From the NCBI RefSeq assembly GCF_015291665.1, contig NZ_CP030049.1, positions 1 through 64,000 of the forward strand: 64,000 bases of DNA. Reading direction: 5' to 3'. The position numbers and the translations under genes are program-made. The notes under the pieces are model-generated. The model saw nothing but the letters and a program-made list of their open reading frames with translations. It had not been told where the DNA came from and did not search any database. Positions 9,300 through 17,080 of this stretch are shown here, piece after piece. Position 1 is the first letter of the stretch; every line of letters begins with the position of its first letter. Origin of the DNA: Bradyrhizobium sp. CCBAU 53338 (GTDB lineage Bacteria > Pseudomonadota > Alphaproteobacteria > Rhizobiales > Xanthobacteraceae).

Positions 9300-9509
9300 T
9301 CAAGCGATGATCGAAAGAGCGATAAGGCCGACGAAAACGCCGGCAATTCCAGCCAACGGGCCGTAGAAACCACCGAGCAGCGCTGCGAGCTCATTTCCGA
9401 GCACTTTTCCGCCGACGATGAGGCCGCCGACCATTCCTCCTGCGATTGATGCAATCATCGCCAGACCGAGACTTAAGGCGAATATTGCCGGAGTAAGTGA
9501 CACGCTCAT
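9300..9509 (-). CDS. Small glycine-rich membrane protein of the hydrogenase operon (2)
   Basis: A 69-aa protein made almost wholly of two hydrophobic helices. Small residues are spaced like a glycine zipper (IAGGMVGGLIVGGKVLG, then LLGGFYGPLAGIAGVFVG). The ATG at 9509 has an AAGGAG site 9 nt upstream; a TTG two codons earlier is less likely. Glycine-zipper helices often oligomerise, so this could form a membrane platform for the hydrogenase complex. No homologue is recognised by eye. Confidence 0.75.
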   Translation of the reverse strand: MSVSLTPAIFALSLGLAMIASIAGGMVGGLIVGGKVLGNELAALLGGFYGPLAGIAGVFVGLIALSIIA

Positions 9510-9537
9510 TTGCAAGAACTCCTTCGATCCAGATTTG

Positions 9538-10632
9538 CTAGGAATGCAGGGTGGTAGGTCGATCGAGAAGCGCCGACAGCTCCATCAGCTCGCGCTCGAT
9601 CTGCATGGAGGCCTCGCTGACGATCTGAGCGCGACCGGGATCTCCATGGGCCAGGAATATTTCGCGCGCCTCTCTGTAATAGACGAGGGCCATTGAGAGA
9701 TTGATGCCCCTGCCGGTTTCCGAGTTCGAGGCATGACCGGGCAGATTCCACAGGCAGTTTGCCTTGTTCGAGATGGTGTTCGCGTACTCGATCGGCATCG
9801 TCTCGCGGGTGCGGACCTTAAGTGCCTCGTCATAGGCCTCAAGCGCGCGAAGATTATTCTCGAGCACGTGGCTCGAGGCGACATATTGGAGGGCATTGCC
9901 GAGGTTGTTCTGCAACATCGCGTATTCGACAGGATCATCGACGAGAGTCACGACTTTGAGCGCTTCCTCGAAGGCTTGAACAGCAAGAGCCTCTCGCATT
10001 TTGCCGCGCTGATCGGTCATCGGCATGGAGAGAAAGGCCGTCGCCAAATTGTTCTGAAGAATGGCGTACTCTTTGGGGTGGCTCGTTCGAGTGAAGGTAC
10101 GAAGGGCGCGTTGATAGGCTGCTATCGCCTCAGAGATCTTTGCGCGGCCAACGGCAGCGAGGCTTTGGATGCACAGCCCGAGATTCATCTCGGCTTCCGC
10201 GGTTTCTTCAAGCGTTGCGAGTTGAGTGAGCTCTGGCATGATGGCTTCGAAGATGGACCGAGCGAGCTCGATTGACTTTGTGCCCTGCTCGGGCATCGCC
10301 TGCAGCGCCGTTGCTTTGCGCGCCAGAATACGAGATCGCAGCAAAGCCAGCTCACCGGGACAGACGGTCAGGGCTTTGTCGTAGAGTTCTATTGCGGAGT
10401 TGATCTCATCCGGCGACTTGGGCCTCGTTTGCAGCCCTATTCCGATCTCCATGAGCATCTCGGCTCGCTCGGCCGGCGTAGCCGTCTCGGCCTCCGCTGC
10501 TTGCAAGGCTGCGCGTACCTGTTCGCTCAGAAGGCCTGCCGCCAAGGTGTCCTCCCGGACCGAGCGCTTGATTTGCCGCGCGTCATTGATGCGGATCAAT
10601 CTTGCAGCCAAATTTTCAGTCTGTCTACTCAA
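9538..10632 (-). CDS. TPR-repeat protein of the hydrogenase cluster
   Basis: A roughly 364-aa soluble, alpha-helical protein with several tetratricopeptide-like repeats (AIAAYQRALRTFTR, AVQAFEEALKVV, ALEAYDEALKVRTRE), each preceded by a conserved YAxLQNNLA/G segment. It probably is a protein-protein scaffold. The only in-frame start near the 5' end is TTG at 10632, without a clear ribosome site, so the true start may be further inside. It sits between the small unknown gene and the tiny membrane proteins. Confidence 0.8.
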   Translation of the reverse strand: MSRQTENLAARLIRINDARQIKRSVREDTLAAGLLSEQVRAALQAAEAETATPAERAEMLMEIGIGLQTRPKSPDEINSAIELYDKALTVCPGELALLRSRILARKATALQAMPEQGTKSIELARSIFEAIMPELTQLATLEETAEAEMNLGLCIQSLAAVGRAKISEAIAAYQRALRTFTRTSHPKEYAILQNNLATAFLSMPMTDQRGKMREALAVQAFEEALKVVTLVDDPVEYAMLQNNLGNALQYVASSHVLENNLRALEAYDEALKVRTRETMPIEYANTISNKANCLWNLPGHASNSETGRGINLSMALVYYREAREIFLAHGDPGRAQIVSEASMQIERELMELSALLDRPTTLHS

Positions 10633-10653
10633 TAAGCGAAATGTAAAGAAAGT

Positions 10654-10962
10654 TTACAAATCGAACGCATGCGCGATGATGAGAGCTTGGTCAGCGGAGG
10701 ACCATTCGGCTGCGAACTCGCGGACGTCTATCGGGACATTGTGCTCGCTGAAGAAGTCGGGTGCATGCACCACGCGATCACCAGCGATGTTGCGCATCTT
10801 CAACAGATATCCACCGCCCGCCTGGTGACGGACTGGCAGGATGCAAAGATCGTTGTCTCGTCGGAGCAGGATGACGCATTGAAGGCCATCGAAGAAGCGT
10901 CTGCAGAGCGCGGCAGAAAAGTAGAGCGAGCCGTCTTTGATGGTGACCGCAAGATTTGGCAT
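10654..10962 (-). CDS. Small protein of unknown function in the hydrogenase operon
   Basis: A 102-aa protein with mixed alpha/beta character and no signal peptide or membrane segment. I do not recognise a family. The start overlaps the maturation-protease stop (TGATG), which argues that it is real and translated. The sequence LLRRDNDLCILPVRHQAGGGYLL looks like a small beta-sheet domain. Its context implies a role in maturation or assembly of the hydrogenase. Confidence 0.7.
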   Translation of the reverse strand: MPNLAVTIKDGSLYFSAALCRRFFDGLQCVILLRRDNDLCILPVRHQAGGGYLLKMRNIAGDRVVHAPDFFSEHNVPIDVREFAAEWSSADQALIIAHAFDL

Positions 10963-11444
10963 CAGCCCACCGGCACGGCCTCCTGGGGCGTTCGCAGCAA
11001 CTCTTCGATCCTAGCGGCGACCTTCATGACCGCCTGCGATACACGACAAGATAGCGACAGACCAAGATCGAGTTGCTCTGCCTCGATCAGAAATACGATG
11101 ACATCGTCGGGAAACGCATCGCGAAATATCGCCTTTCCGGCGAAAAGTGCGTGCTCCCAGCGAAAGTCGTGCAGATTAAGTCCACCTCCATAAGGTTTGG
11201 TCAATTCGTGTCCTGGGACCTCGAAGATTGCGCCCGGCTCGGAGCCGGATCTGCAGGCATCGACGATAATCAGCGTTCGGCAGCCCCGCGCAGCGAACAT
11301 CGCCGCCATCCCGTCGGTGCCAGCGTCGAGCAGACGAATGTCAGCATTCTGTCCGAACCCCCGATCTTTGAGCTGCCCGAGAACAGCAAGACCGGCGCCG
11401 TCGTCGGAACGATTTGGATTTCCACAAGCAACCACGGCAATCAC
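10962..11444 (-). CDS. Hydrogenase maturation protease (HyaD/HupD family)
   Basis: This 160-aa endopeptidase removes the C-terminal extension of the large subunit after Ni insertion. It has the family start VACGNPNRSDDGAG, with the Asp pair that senses Ni, VDACRSGSEPG in the middle and a later HDFRWEHAL with a conserved His. GTG at 11444 is the likely start, preceded by GGAAAGG. Its partner, the large subunit encoded upstream, carries a suitable tail to cleave. Confidence 0.9.
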   Translation of the reverse strand: MIAVVACGNPNRSDDGAGLAVLGQLKDRGFGQNADIRLLDAGTDGMAAMFAARGCRTLIIVDACRSGSEPGAIFEVPGHELTKPYGGGLNLHDFRWEHALFAGKAIFRDAFPDDVIVFLIEAEQLDLGLSLSCRVSQAVMKVAARIEELLRTPQEAVPVG

Positions 11445-11468
11445 GGCGTGCCCTTTCCATGAGGCGCA

Positions 11469-11786
11469 TCAGATGCGCCAGAGCTTACAGGACCAATCGG
11501 GTTCGACCGGCACATTCAGTTCCGGCAGCTCGCAGAAGCGCTGGTGCACCTTGTAGTACATGCAAGTTTCGCAAAGCTGCGTAATGCCGGCGTGCTCAAT
11601 CGGATATGAGGTAAACCCCGCGAGCTTGAGCTTAGCCTCCAGATCATCGCCTGCAAGGCGAAGGTCGCAGACAAGCCGCTGAACTTGCTCATGGCTGTCT
11701 GCGCGCGGATACACGTCCGTGGCAAGACCAGAGGTCAGGAGACCGATGATGCGGGAACGTAAGCTTTCATCGCTGGCGGAGGCCAT
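11469..11786 (-). CDS. HiPIP-like small cysteine protein, copy 2
   Basis: A 105-aa protein with an N-terminal helical region of about 65 residues and a cysteine-rich end: CETCMYY, nine residues between the second and third Cys, then CELPEL, then WSCKLW five residues from the C-terminus. The pattern C-x2-C-x9-C-x14-C with aromatic residues and a closing W-x-C-x2-W resembles the [4Fe-4S] site of high-potential iron-sulfur proteins. There is no signal peptide. It is a clear paralogue of the neighbouring upstream gene. A zinc site is the alternative. Confidence 0.78.
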   Translation of the reverse strand: MASASDESLRSRIIGLLTSGLATDVYPRADSHEQVQRLVCDLRLAGDDLEAKLKLAGFTSYPIEHAGITQLCETCMYYKVHQRFCELPELNVPVEPDWSCKLWRI

Positions 11787-11808
11787 GACGAGCGCCTCGG
11801 GTGAGAAG

Positions 11809-12120
11809 CTAGATGCGCCATAGCCGGCACCACCAGTCCGGCTCGACAGGCACAGACAGCTCTGGCAGATCGCACCATTTGCGGTGCACGAGATAGTACA
11901 TGCATTCCAGGCAGCGTTGCCTGTCAGGTCCGTAAGGATGGTCGAGGAACCCCGAGATCACGAGTTTGGCCTTGAGGTCCTTCGTATCGAGCTGACGCAG
12001 CTGCAGCAAAATTTCCGCAAATTCCTTGTCCGTCTCGGGAAAGGGCTCGACTTGCGTTTCGAGCCCATCCGCAAGCATATCGGCGATGGCTTTCAGGGTA
12101 GCCCCGTTTTCGGACGCCAT
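11809..12120 (-). CDS. HiPIP-like small cysteine protein, copy 1
   Basis: A 103-aa paralogue of the adjacent downstream gene. The C-terminal third is nearly identical: CLECMYYLVHRKWCDLPEL, then PVEPDWWCRLWRI at the very end, with the same four-Cys spacing. The N-terminal helical half is diverged but aligns in length. Both genes lie directly behind the large-subunit gene, so they are candidates for electron-accepting partners or cluster carriers for the hydrogenase. The ATG at 12120 is chosen by matching the paralogue's MAS start. Confidence 0.78.
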   Translation of the reverse strand: MASENGATLKAIADMLADGLETQVEPFPETDKEFAEILLQLRQLDTKDLKAKLVISGFLDHPYGPDRQRCLECMYYLVHRKWCDLPELSVPVEPDWWCRLWRI

Positions 12121-12227
12121 TGTGCGACGCGCCTTTTGACGTAGTGATCCACCGTGGTTCGCTCGGCCTGCGAGAATGACCAAACGAAGCCTGTTGATGC
12201 AATCCAGTGACTCGAGCGAGTTTGCGG

Positions 12228-13826
12228 TCAGGCTGTTCTAAAGCGCGCCAGTTCCTCTCCTGTCTTTGCGTCGTGCGCGTGGACCGTGCAAACCAAGCAC
12301 GAATCATAGGAGCGGCAGACATGGCCGACTTCAACGGGATCGCTCGGATCCTTGATAGGCGAGCCGATCAAGGCCTGCTCCATCGGTCCTCGGGTGCCGT
12401 CCGCCGCCCGCGGTCCAACATTCCAGGTAGTCGGCGCAATGATCTGGTAGTTCTTGATCTTGCCGTCCTTGACGTCGATCCAATGGCACAGCGCTCCTCG
12501 GATTGCCTCTGTGGCGCCCCAGCCGCGCCCGTCGCGCTCGTTGGGCTTGATATACCACGGGTCGTTCAGCCGAAACTCACGAAGCGCGTGTTCAGCTTGC
12601 CGGTATAACTTGACACCTTCGTGCATGCGGGCGAAGTGCCTGAGCATGACGCTGGCGCCCCCCAGCTTCTTGTACATATCAAGGACCAGCGGATCGTAAT
12701 GTTGCCAGCTCTCGCCGTGCTTGCCGCCTGCGATCAGCTGCCGCGATAGCGGCCCAGCTTCGAGCCGGCCGCTTTCATCGTGACACACGGCGGTGGCCCA
12801 GGAATACTTTCCACCCATGTCGACGGCGTTCTTCTGGGTCGGTACAGTCTTGCGGTCAAACGGATGCAGCCCACCCGGCTCATCGTACCAAGCATGGGCT
12901 GTGTCTTCGCGCGTAAAGTTCTGGTCCATGAGCTTGAACGTATCGCTACGGCCATCGTAGACGCCGCTCTTCATGATGACCGCGGCGTTGCGGCCTTCGA
13001 TCGTCGGTTTCTGATACTTGTCCTCGTGGGGAAGGTATCCCCAGGACACGAAGCGGCCGTGACCTTGACCATACTTGTCCATGCCGCAATCGATGCTCAT
13101 CCGCCAGAACATGCCCAGATCAGAATTGGCGTGGTGCGGCGTTTCATCAAGCCAGGCCATGAAATCGTCATAGCTTTTGATTTGTTCGTACCGCTCGAGC
13201 GAGCAGCCTAGCCATATCTTTTCCATCCATTCGCGGCGGAAATACTCGAGGATCGACCAGGCGCGCGTCACGTCGGTGAGCGTCGGGGCACACATCACCC
13301 CGCCCGGTACCATGTAGCTCGAGTGGGGCCATTGCCCGCCCAGCAGAGCATAGATTTCGACGGGCTTGCCAGAAATCGTCACGCCGATTTCGTAATTTGC
13401 GCCGGTGAAGGGAGCGTAGCGCCTCACCGCCTCTTTATAATATTTCGAGCTCGAATAATTCTTGTGAGTGTAGTCGATCATGAAGAGCCCGTAGTGATGG
13501 CGCGGAAGGCTCTGCAGACTCTCGACGAGCTGGCCGAGATTTCGGGCCAGGATGGCGTTGCGTGGCACCTCGGTCTGCCAGGCCGTATCGAGCGCCCATG
13601 CGGCGCAGGTCAGATGCGAGGCGCCGCAAATGCCGCAGGCGCGCGGTGTGACAACGAGGCCGGCTTGGGGATCCTTGTCACGCAGAATGATTTCGAAACC
13701 GCGAAACAGCTCCGCTTGGGTCCAGGCGTCGACCACGACCCCATCCTGGATGTTGACACGCACGTCGAGATCGCCTTCGACCCGGCCGACCGGCGAAATG
13801 TCCAGAGTTTGCACTGCGCTTGGCAT
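12228..13826 (-). CDS. hhyL: Group 1h (actinobacterial-type) [NiFe] hydrogenase large subunit
   Basis: The catalytic subunit (532 aa), which splits H2 at the NiFe(CN)2CO site. The L1 motif is RACGICGASH and the L2 motif DSCLVCTVH, both with the paired Cys ligands. After the final His a short tail (AHDAKTGEELARFRTA) should be removed by the maturation protease encoded downstream. N-terminal SPVGRVEGDL is intact. The sequence and gene neighbourhood match the oxygen-tolerant, often high-affinity enzymes of group 1h (formerly group 5). ATG 13826 has AGGA about 10 nt upstream; a GTG at 13880 is an alternative. Confidence 0.96.
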   Translation of the reverse strand: MPSAVQTLDISPVGRVEGDLDVRVNIQDGVVVDAWTQAELFRGFEIILRDKDPQAGLVVTPRACGICGASHLTCAAWALDTAWQTEVPRNAILARNLGQLVESLQSLPRHHYGLFMIDYTHKNYSSSKYYKEAVRRYAPFTGANYEIGVTISGKPVEIYALLGGQWPHSSYMVPGGVMCAPTLTDVTRAWSILEYFRREWMEKIWLGCSLERYEQIKSYDDFMAWLDETPHHANSDLGMFWRMSIDCGMDKYGQGHGRFVSWGYLPHEDKYQKPTIEGRNAAVIMKSGVYDGRSDTFKLMDQNFTREDTAHAWYDEPGGLHPFDRKTVPTQKNAVDMGGKYSWATAVCHDESGRLEAGPLSRQLIAGGKHGESWQHYDPLVLDMYKKLGGASVMLRHFARMHEGVKLYRQAEHALREFRLNDPWYIKPNERDGRGWGATEAIRGALCHWIDVKDGKIKNYQIIAPTTWNVGPRAADGTRGPMEQALIGSPIKDPSDPVEVGHVCRSYDSCLVCTVHAHDAKTGEELARFRTA

Positions 13827-13883
13827 GTGAATCGGTTCCTGATGACTGATGGTTGAGCGACAGGTCTGTGAGCAGGACACTCG

Positions 13884-14846
13884 TCAGACGACGAAGATGT
13901 CTTCCTCGGCCCATGCTGGTGAGGCGGCTTTCGCGGCCGCGGTCAGCTTGACGTAACCGGCTTTGTCAACGCCGGACGGCAGATCCTTGGGCACGCCCAT
14001 CAGAGTCTGGGTCTTGAATACCGTCCCGGGGGCCAGCTCAAAGAACGGAAATTCCGGCTCGGTACAGCCCATGCACGGCATGCCTGCTCGGGTCTTCGAC
14101 GATTGCCGATTCCAGAGAATGCGGTTGCAGGGTGAATGCGTCATCGGTCCACGGCAGCCGAGATCGTAGAACAGGCACCCCTTTCGCTGGCCATATTCCG
14201 TGGCTGAGACCTTATAGGCAAAATGCATGTTCCGCGTACAGCCGGTCTGGGTGAAGCTCGTGAAAAACGTCTTTGGGCGTTGAAACTCGTCGAGCGAGAG
14301 TTCAGCACCTCTGCCGGTCGCCACCGCGACGACAATTTGCGTGATCCAATCCGGATGGGCTGGGCATCCCGGTATGTTGATGACGGGCAAGCCTGCCTTT
14401 GATCGGTAGCTTGTGCCGAGATAGCCACCTTGCTGACGTTTGAGAAATTGTAGTCCTTGGCTTTCTGACGGATTGGGAGCAGTCGCGGGAATACCGCCAT
14501 ATGTTGCACAGTCGCCAATCGCGACAGTATAGCCGGCGACCTTGGCAAGATCGGTGACCCAATCTTTCATCGGGCGGCCCGCAAAGCGATTCCATTCGCC
14601 AGTGCCATTCGGCGCGTTGACCACCGTGCCCTCGAACACGAAAATATCGAGCGGCATCTGTCCTGATGTCAGCGCGTTGAGAAGCTTCTTCAGATTCTCG
14701 CCGAGCTCAAGGCCGAGCGATGGGTGCCATAGGACGTTGATGCCGAAATCTGTGACGAGATCACAGGCGCTTGGCTCCTCGGCATTGAGAAACGACATCG
14801 TGTTGCCGGAGCACGCTCCCCCCTGGAGCCAAAGAAGATTAGTCAT
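13884..14846 (-). CDS. hhyS: Group 1h [NiFe] hydrogenase small subunit
   Basis: The iron-sulfur subunit (320 aa), which passes electrons from the active site. It has no twin-arginine signal or C-terminal anchor, unlike membrane-bound group 1d enzymes, so it is cytoplasmic. The first motif reads WLQGGACSGNTMS: the usual second Cys is Asn, as expected for this group, in which an Asp is reported to be the fourth ligand of the proximal cluster. Further Cys ligands occur in GDCATYGG, IPGCPAHP, TGCTRNMH, GCLFYDLGC, HSPCNR and MPCMGC. A GGAGG ribosome site precedes ATG 14846. Confidence 0.96.
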   Translation of the reverse strand: MTNLLWLQGGACSGNTMSFLNAEEPSACDLVTDFGINVLWHPSLGLELGENLKKLLNALTSGQMPLDIFVFEGTVVNAPNGTGEWNRFAGRPMKDWVTDLAKVAGYTVAIGDCATYGGIPATAPNPSESQGLQFLKRQQGGYLGTSYRSKAGLPVINIPGCPAHPDWITQIVVAVATGRGAELSLDEFQRPKTFFTSFTQTGCTRNMHFAYKVSATEYGQRKGCLFYDLGCRGPMTHSPCNRILWNRQSSKTRAGMPCMGCTEPEFPFFELAPGTVFKTQTLMGVPKDLPSGVDKAGYVKLTAAAKAASPAWAEEDIFVV

Positions 14847-14901
14847 CTATTTCCTCCACCAAATCAGACGCGCTGGCATGGCATCTTTGTCGGAAGGAGG
14901 T

Positions 14902-14918
14902 AGCAAGGACCATGCCGA
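14902..14918 (-). promoter_or_regulatory. Sigma-54 promoter for the hydrogenase operon
   Basis: Read on the minus strand the site is CGGCATGGTCCTTGCT, with GG and GC exactly 10 nt apart as sigma-54 requires (consensus TGGCAC-N5-TTGCA). It lies 56-70 nt upstream of the small-subunit start, leaving a leader of roughly 45 nt that contains the GGAGG ribosome site. The sigma-54 activator gene just upstream fits. The -24 element has one T-to-C change at its edge. Confidence 0.75.
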
Positions 14919-15005
14919 GCGGCTCGTACCTTGCAATTTTCAAAAAGCTCAAGGATTCTAAGCGTCAGCTGACTTCGCAGGGCGATCTACGGTGTGTGAC
15001 GCCGC

Positions 15006-15025
15006 GCATACTAAGTTTGCTATGC
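15006..15025. promoter_or_regulatory. Possible upstream activator site
   Basis: GCATA and TATGC form an inverted repeat separated by 10 nt, about 90-110 nt upstream of the sigma-54 element, where an enhancer-binding activator would be expected. Only one copy and a short arm, so this is tentative. The rest of 14847-15188 holds no gene I can support. Confidence 0.3.
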
Positions 15026-15188
15026 ATACCAGCTTGTCAATGTAAGCAATGATCGTTGCAGCGCATCAAATATTGCAAGGGTTGGCATTAGTCCTTGTTA
15101 CGGGGTGACGGTGCCCAAAGCTCCTTCCCTGAGGCAGGCTGAAGTATCGCTCGTTCGGTGCTGATTTTTTGAAGACGAGCAGCGGTAC

Positions 15189-15431
15189 TCAGCCGTGACG
15201 ATTGCCACATGCAGGACAATCGACCTCGAGCAGATAACCGTACCAGATGCCCTCGCAGCGGCTGCACCAATGTCCAGTCAATTGGCGCTCCGGCAGACCG
15301 AGCCTTCTGGAAAGCAGGCTCAGCCCGAGATCCTTTGCTGGCGTCCTGCGAGCAGGCGAAACTCGCGACTGGGGGAAGCGCACCAGGTTGGGTGAGGGAT
15401 CCCTCTTAAACTGATCTTCGTTGCGTACCAT
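15189..15431 (-). CDS. Small zinc-ribbon protein coupled to the sigma-54 activator
   Basis: An 80-aa basic protein whose C-terminal end carries two CxxC knuckles 16 residues apart (GHWCSRCEGIWYG and VDCPACGNRHG), a typical zinc ribbon or rubredoxin-like site. ATG 15431 is preferred. A GTG at 15443 would overlap the activator stop as GTGA, so translation is coupled either way. Function unknown. It lies between the activator gene and the hydrogenase promoter, on the same strand as both. Confidence 0.62.
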   Translation of the reverse strand: MVRNEDQFKRDPSPNLVRFPQSRVSPARRTPAKDLGLSLLSRRLGLPERQLTGHWCSRCEGIWYGYLLEVDCPACGNRHG

Positions 15432-15439
15432 CGGCTGTC

Positions 15440-16882
15440 TCACTCTGCCTCATCGAGGCTATAGCGCTTGATCTTGTTGGAAAGTCCAACGCGCGAGAGT
15501 CCAAGTTCGTTCGCAGCCTTGCTTTGATTCCACCGATGCCGCGACAGCACTTCGGCGACAACTTGCTTTTCGAGGCATTCGACCTTTTCTTTCAAGGTGG
15601 TGCCCCGCAGCTCGTACCCGCCGGCTGACTTGAAGCGGGAGCGCGGCGGGGCCGCCAATATAGCGGGCGACATGTGCGTGGTGGTGACGTACTCCCCCTC
15701 CTCCGTCAGTGACACCATGCGGCGGATTTCGTTCTCAAGTTCTCGAACGTTTCCCGGAAAGTCGTAAGCGGAGAGCTTTTCGAGAACGGCTGCAGAAATT
15801 CCAAGGATCTTGCGCCCCATCGCCTCGCTGTGCTTGGCGGCAAAGAACTCCGCTAGCACCGGGATATCCTCTCGGCGATCACTCAGCGAGGGAACTTCCA
15901 GCTCGAATCCCCGCAGGCGGAAATAGAGATCCTGTCGGAATTTGCCCGCGGCGACCAACGCGCGGAGAGGACGGTTGGAGGCAGCGATAATGCGGACATT
16001 GCTGGTGACGATCTTGTCGGAGCCGAGCGGCTTGACCTCTCCCTCCTGCAGGAAACGAAGCAGGCTCACCTGAAAAGATGAAGACACCTCGGATATTTCA
16101 TCGAGGAATACCGTTCCCCGGTCCGCGGCGCGAAAAAGGCCCAGCCGGTCTGAGACAGCGCCCGTAAAAGCGCCGCGCTTGTGCCCAAAGAGCTCGGATT
16201 GTAAGAGCTCATCGGACATCCCCCCGCAGTTTTGGACCAGCAACGGGCTGTCGCGGCGGCCAGAGTTGTAATGAATGGCGCGAGCGAGAAGCTCTTTGCC
16301 CGTCCCCGTTGCCCCCTGAATCAAGATAGGCAGCTCCGTTTTGGCTGCTTTTCGCGCGAGCTCGCTGAGGTTGTGTAGTTTTTCACTGACGTAGACGAGC
16401 TTTTCGAAACGGCGGCTCTCCGGCTGCATCGGCAGAATGGGCCTTGCGTGAATGCCTGTGGCATTCGCTGGAAATTTGAACTCTCGTGTAAGAAGGCGAT
16501 GTCGACGGGCAAGTTCACGGGCCTCAAGGCCACGCTCCACCATAAGTCCAATCTGGTTGGCGTCCAGCGGCTTACGGATGAGCTGATAGATGCCGGCGGG
16601 CGCCATTTCCCGTTGGCCGATCTCGGTCTTGGCCTCGAGCGCCAGGATGCGGATCACGTCAGGATGAGATACTCGTAGATCAACGAGGAACTTCAGACCT
16701 TTGCCTTCGCCATACTCGACGAGAGCAATGTCTACTTGGGCGTCGGCCAGGGATGCCCTCGCATTTTCGACCGAATCGGCGGAAAGAACGCGGTAGTCGT
16801 ATTGGTCTGACAAGGTGTCTGCGATGGCAGCCCATTCAGGGCCGCTCCGCGCGATGATCAGCACTGTTTGCAGGTCGCGCAT
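15440..16882 (-). CDS. Sigma-54-dependent transcriptional activator (HoxA/HupR-like) with degenerate receiver
   Basis: A 480-aa NtrC-family protein. Residues 1-120 form a receiver-like domain lacking the acidic pair (IIARS instead of a DD pair) and with Glu in EYGEGKG where the phosphorylated Asp normally sits; the Lys in RKP is kept. The AAA+ domain is complete: GATGTGKELLAR (Walker A), GAFTGA sigma-54 contact loop, GTVFLDEIS (Walker B) and RQDLYFRLR arginine region. A Fis-type helix-turn-helix ends it (NQSKAANELGLSRVGLSNKI). HoxA and HupR control hydrogenase operons, and the sigma-54 promoter of the small subunit lies downstream, so it is the likely regulator. Confidence 0.9.
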   Translation of the reverse strand: MRDLQTVLIIARSGPEWAAIADTLSDQYDYRVLSADSVENARASLADAQVDIALVEYGEGKGLKFLVDLRVSHPDVIRILALEAKTEIGQREMAPAGIYQLIRKPLDANQIGLMVERGLEARELARRHRLLTREFKFPANATGIHARPILPMQPESRRFEKLVYVSEKLHNLSELARKAAKTELPILIQGATGTGKELLARAIHYNSGRRDSPLLVQNCGGMSDELLQSELFGHKRGAFTGAVSDRLGLFRAADRGTVFLDEISEVSSSFQVSLLRFLQEGEVKPLGSDKIVTSNVRIIAASNRPLRALVAAGKFRQDLYFRLRGFELEVPSLSDRREDIPVLAEFFAAKHSEAMGRKILGISAAVLEKLSAYDFPGNVRELENEIRRMVSLTEEGEYVTTTHMSPAILAAPPRSRFKSAGGYELRGTTLKEKVECLEKQVVAEVLSRHRWNQSKAANELGLSRVGLSNKIKRYSLDEAE

Positions 16883-17080
16883 GCAACATTCTTTCCAAAA
16901 TGCAAAGCAGGTTAGCAATATCTGCAAGATAAATCAACTTCGCGAGGCTTGCGCTGTCCATAGTGGTTCGGCAGGTCCGTGAACCCGCAATTAACCCCGC
17001 CGCAATTCCCCAAAGGCCGGCAACCTTTTCGCAGCTTCCCCCACTTACTATCGCGGCCTCGCTGTTTGGGGGCAGTGCAA

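Noticed and set aside
9300..9515. TTG start at 9515 for the small membrane protein
   Set aside because: The ATG at 9509 has AAGGAG at better spacing.
14431..14455. TTGC and GGCA pieces elsewhere near hhyS as extra sigma-54 promoters
   Set aside because: Spacing between GG and GC is not 10, so they do not meet the requirement.
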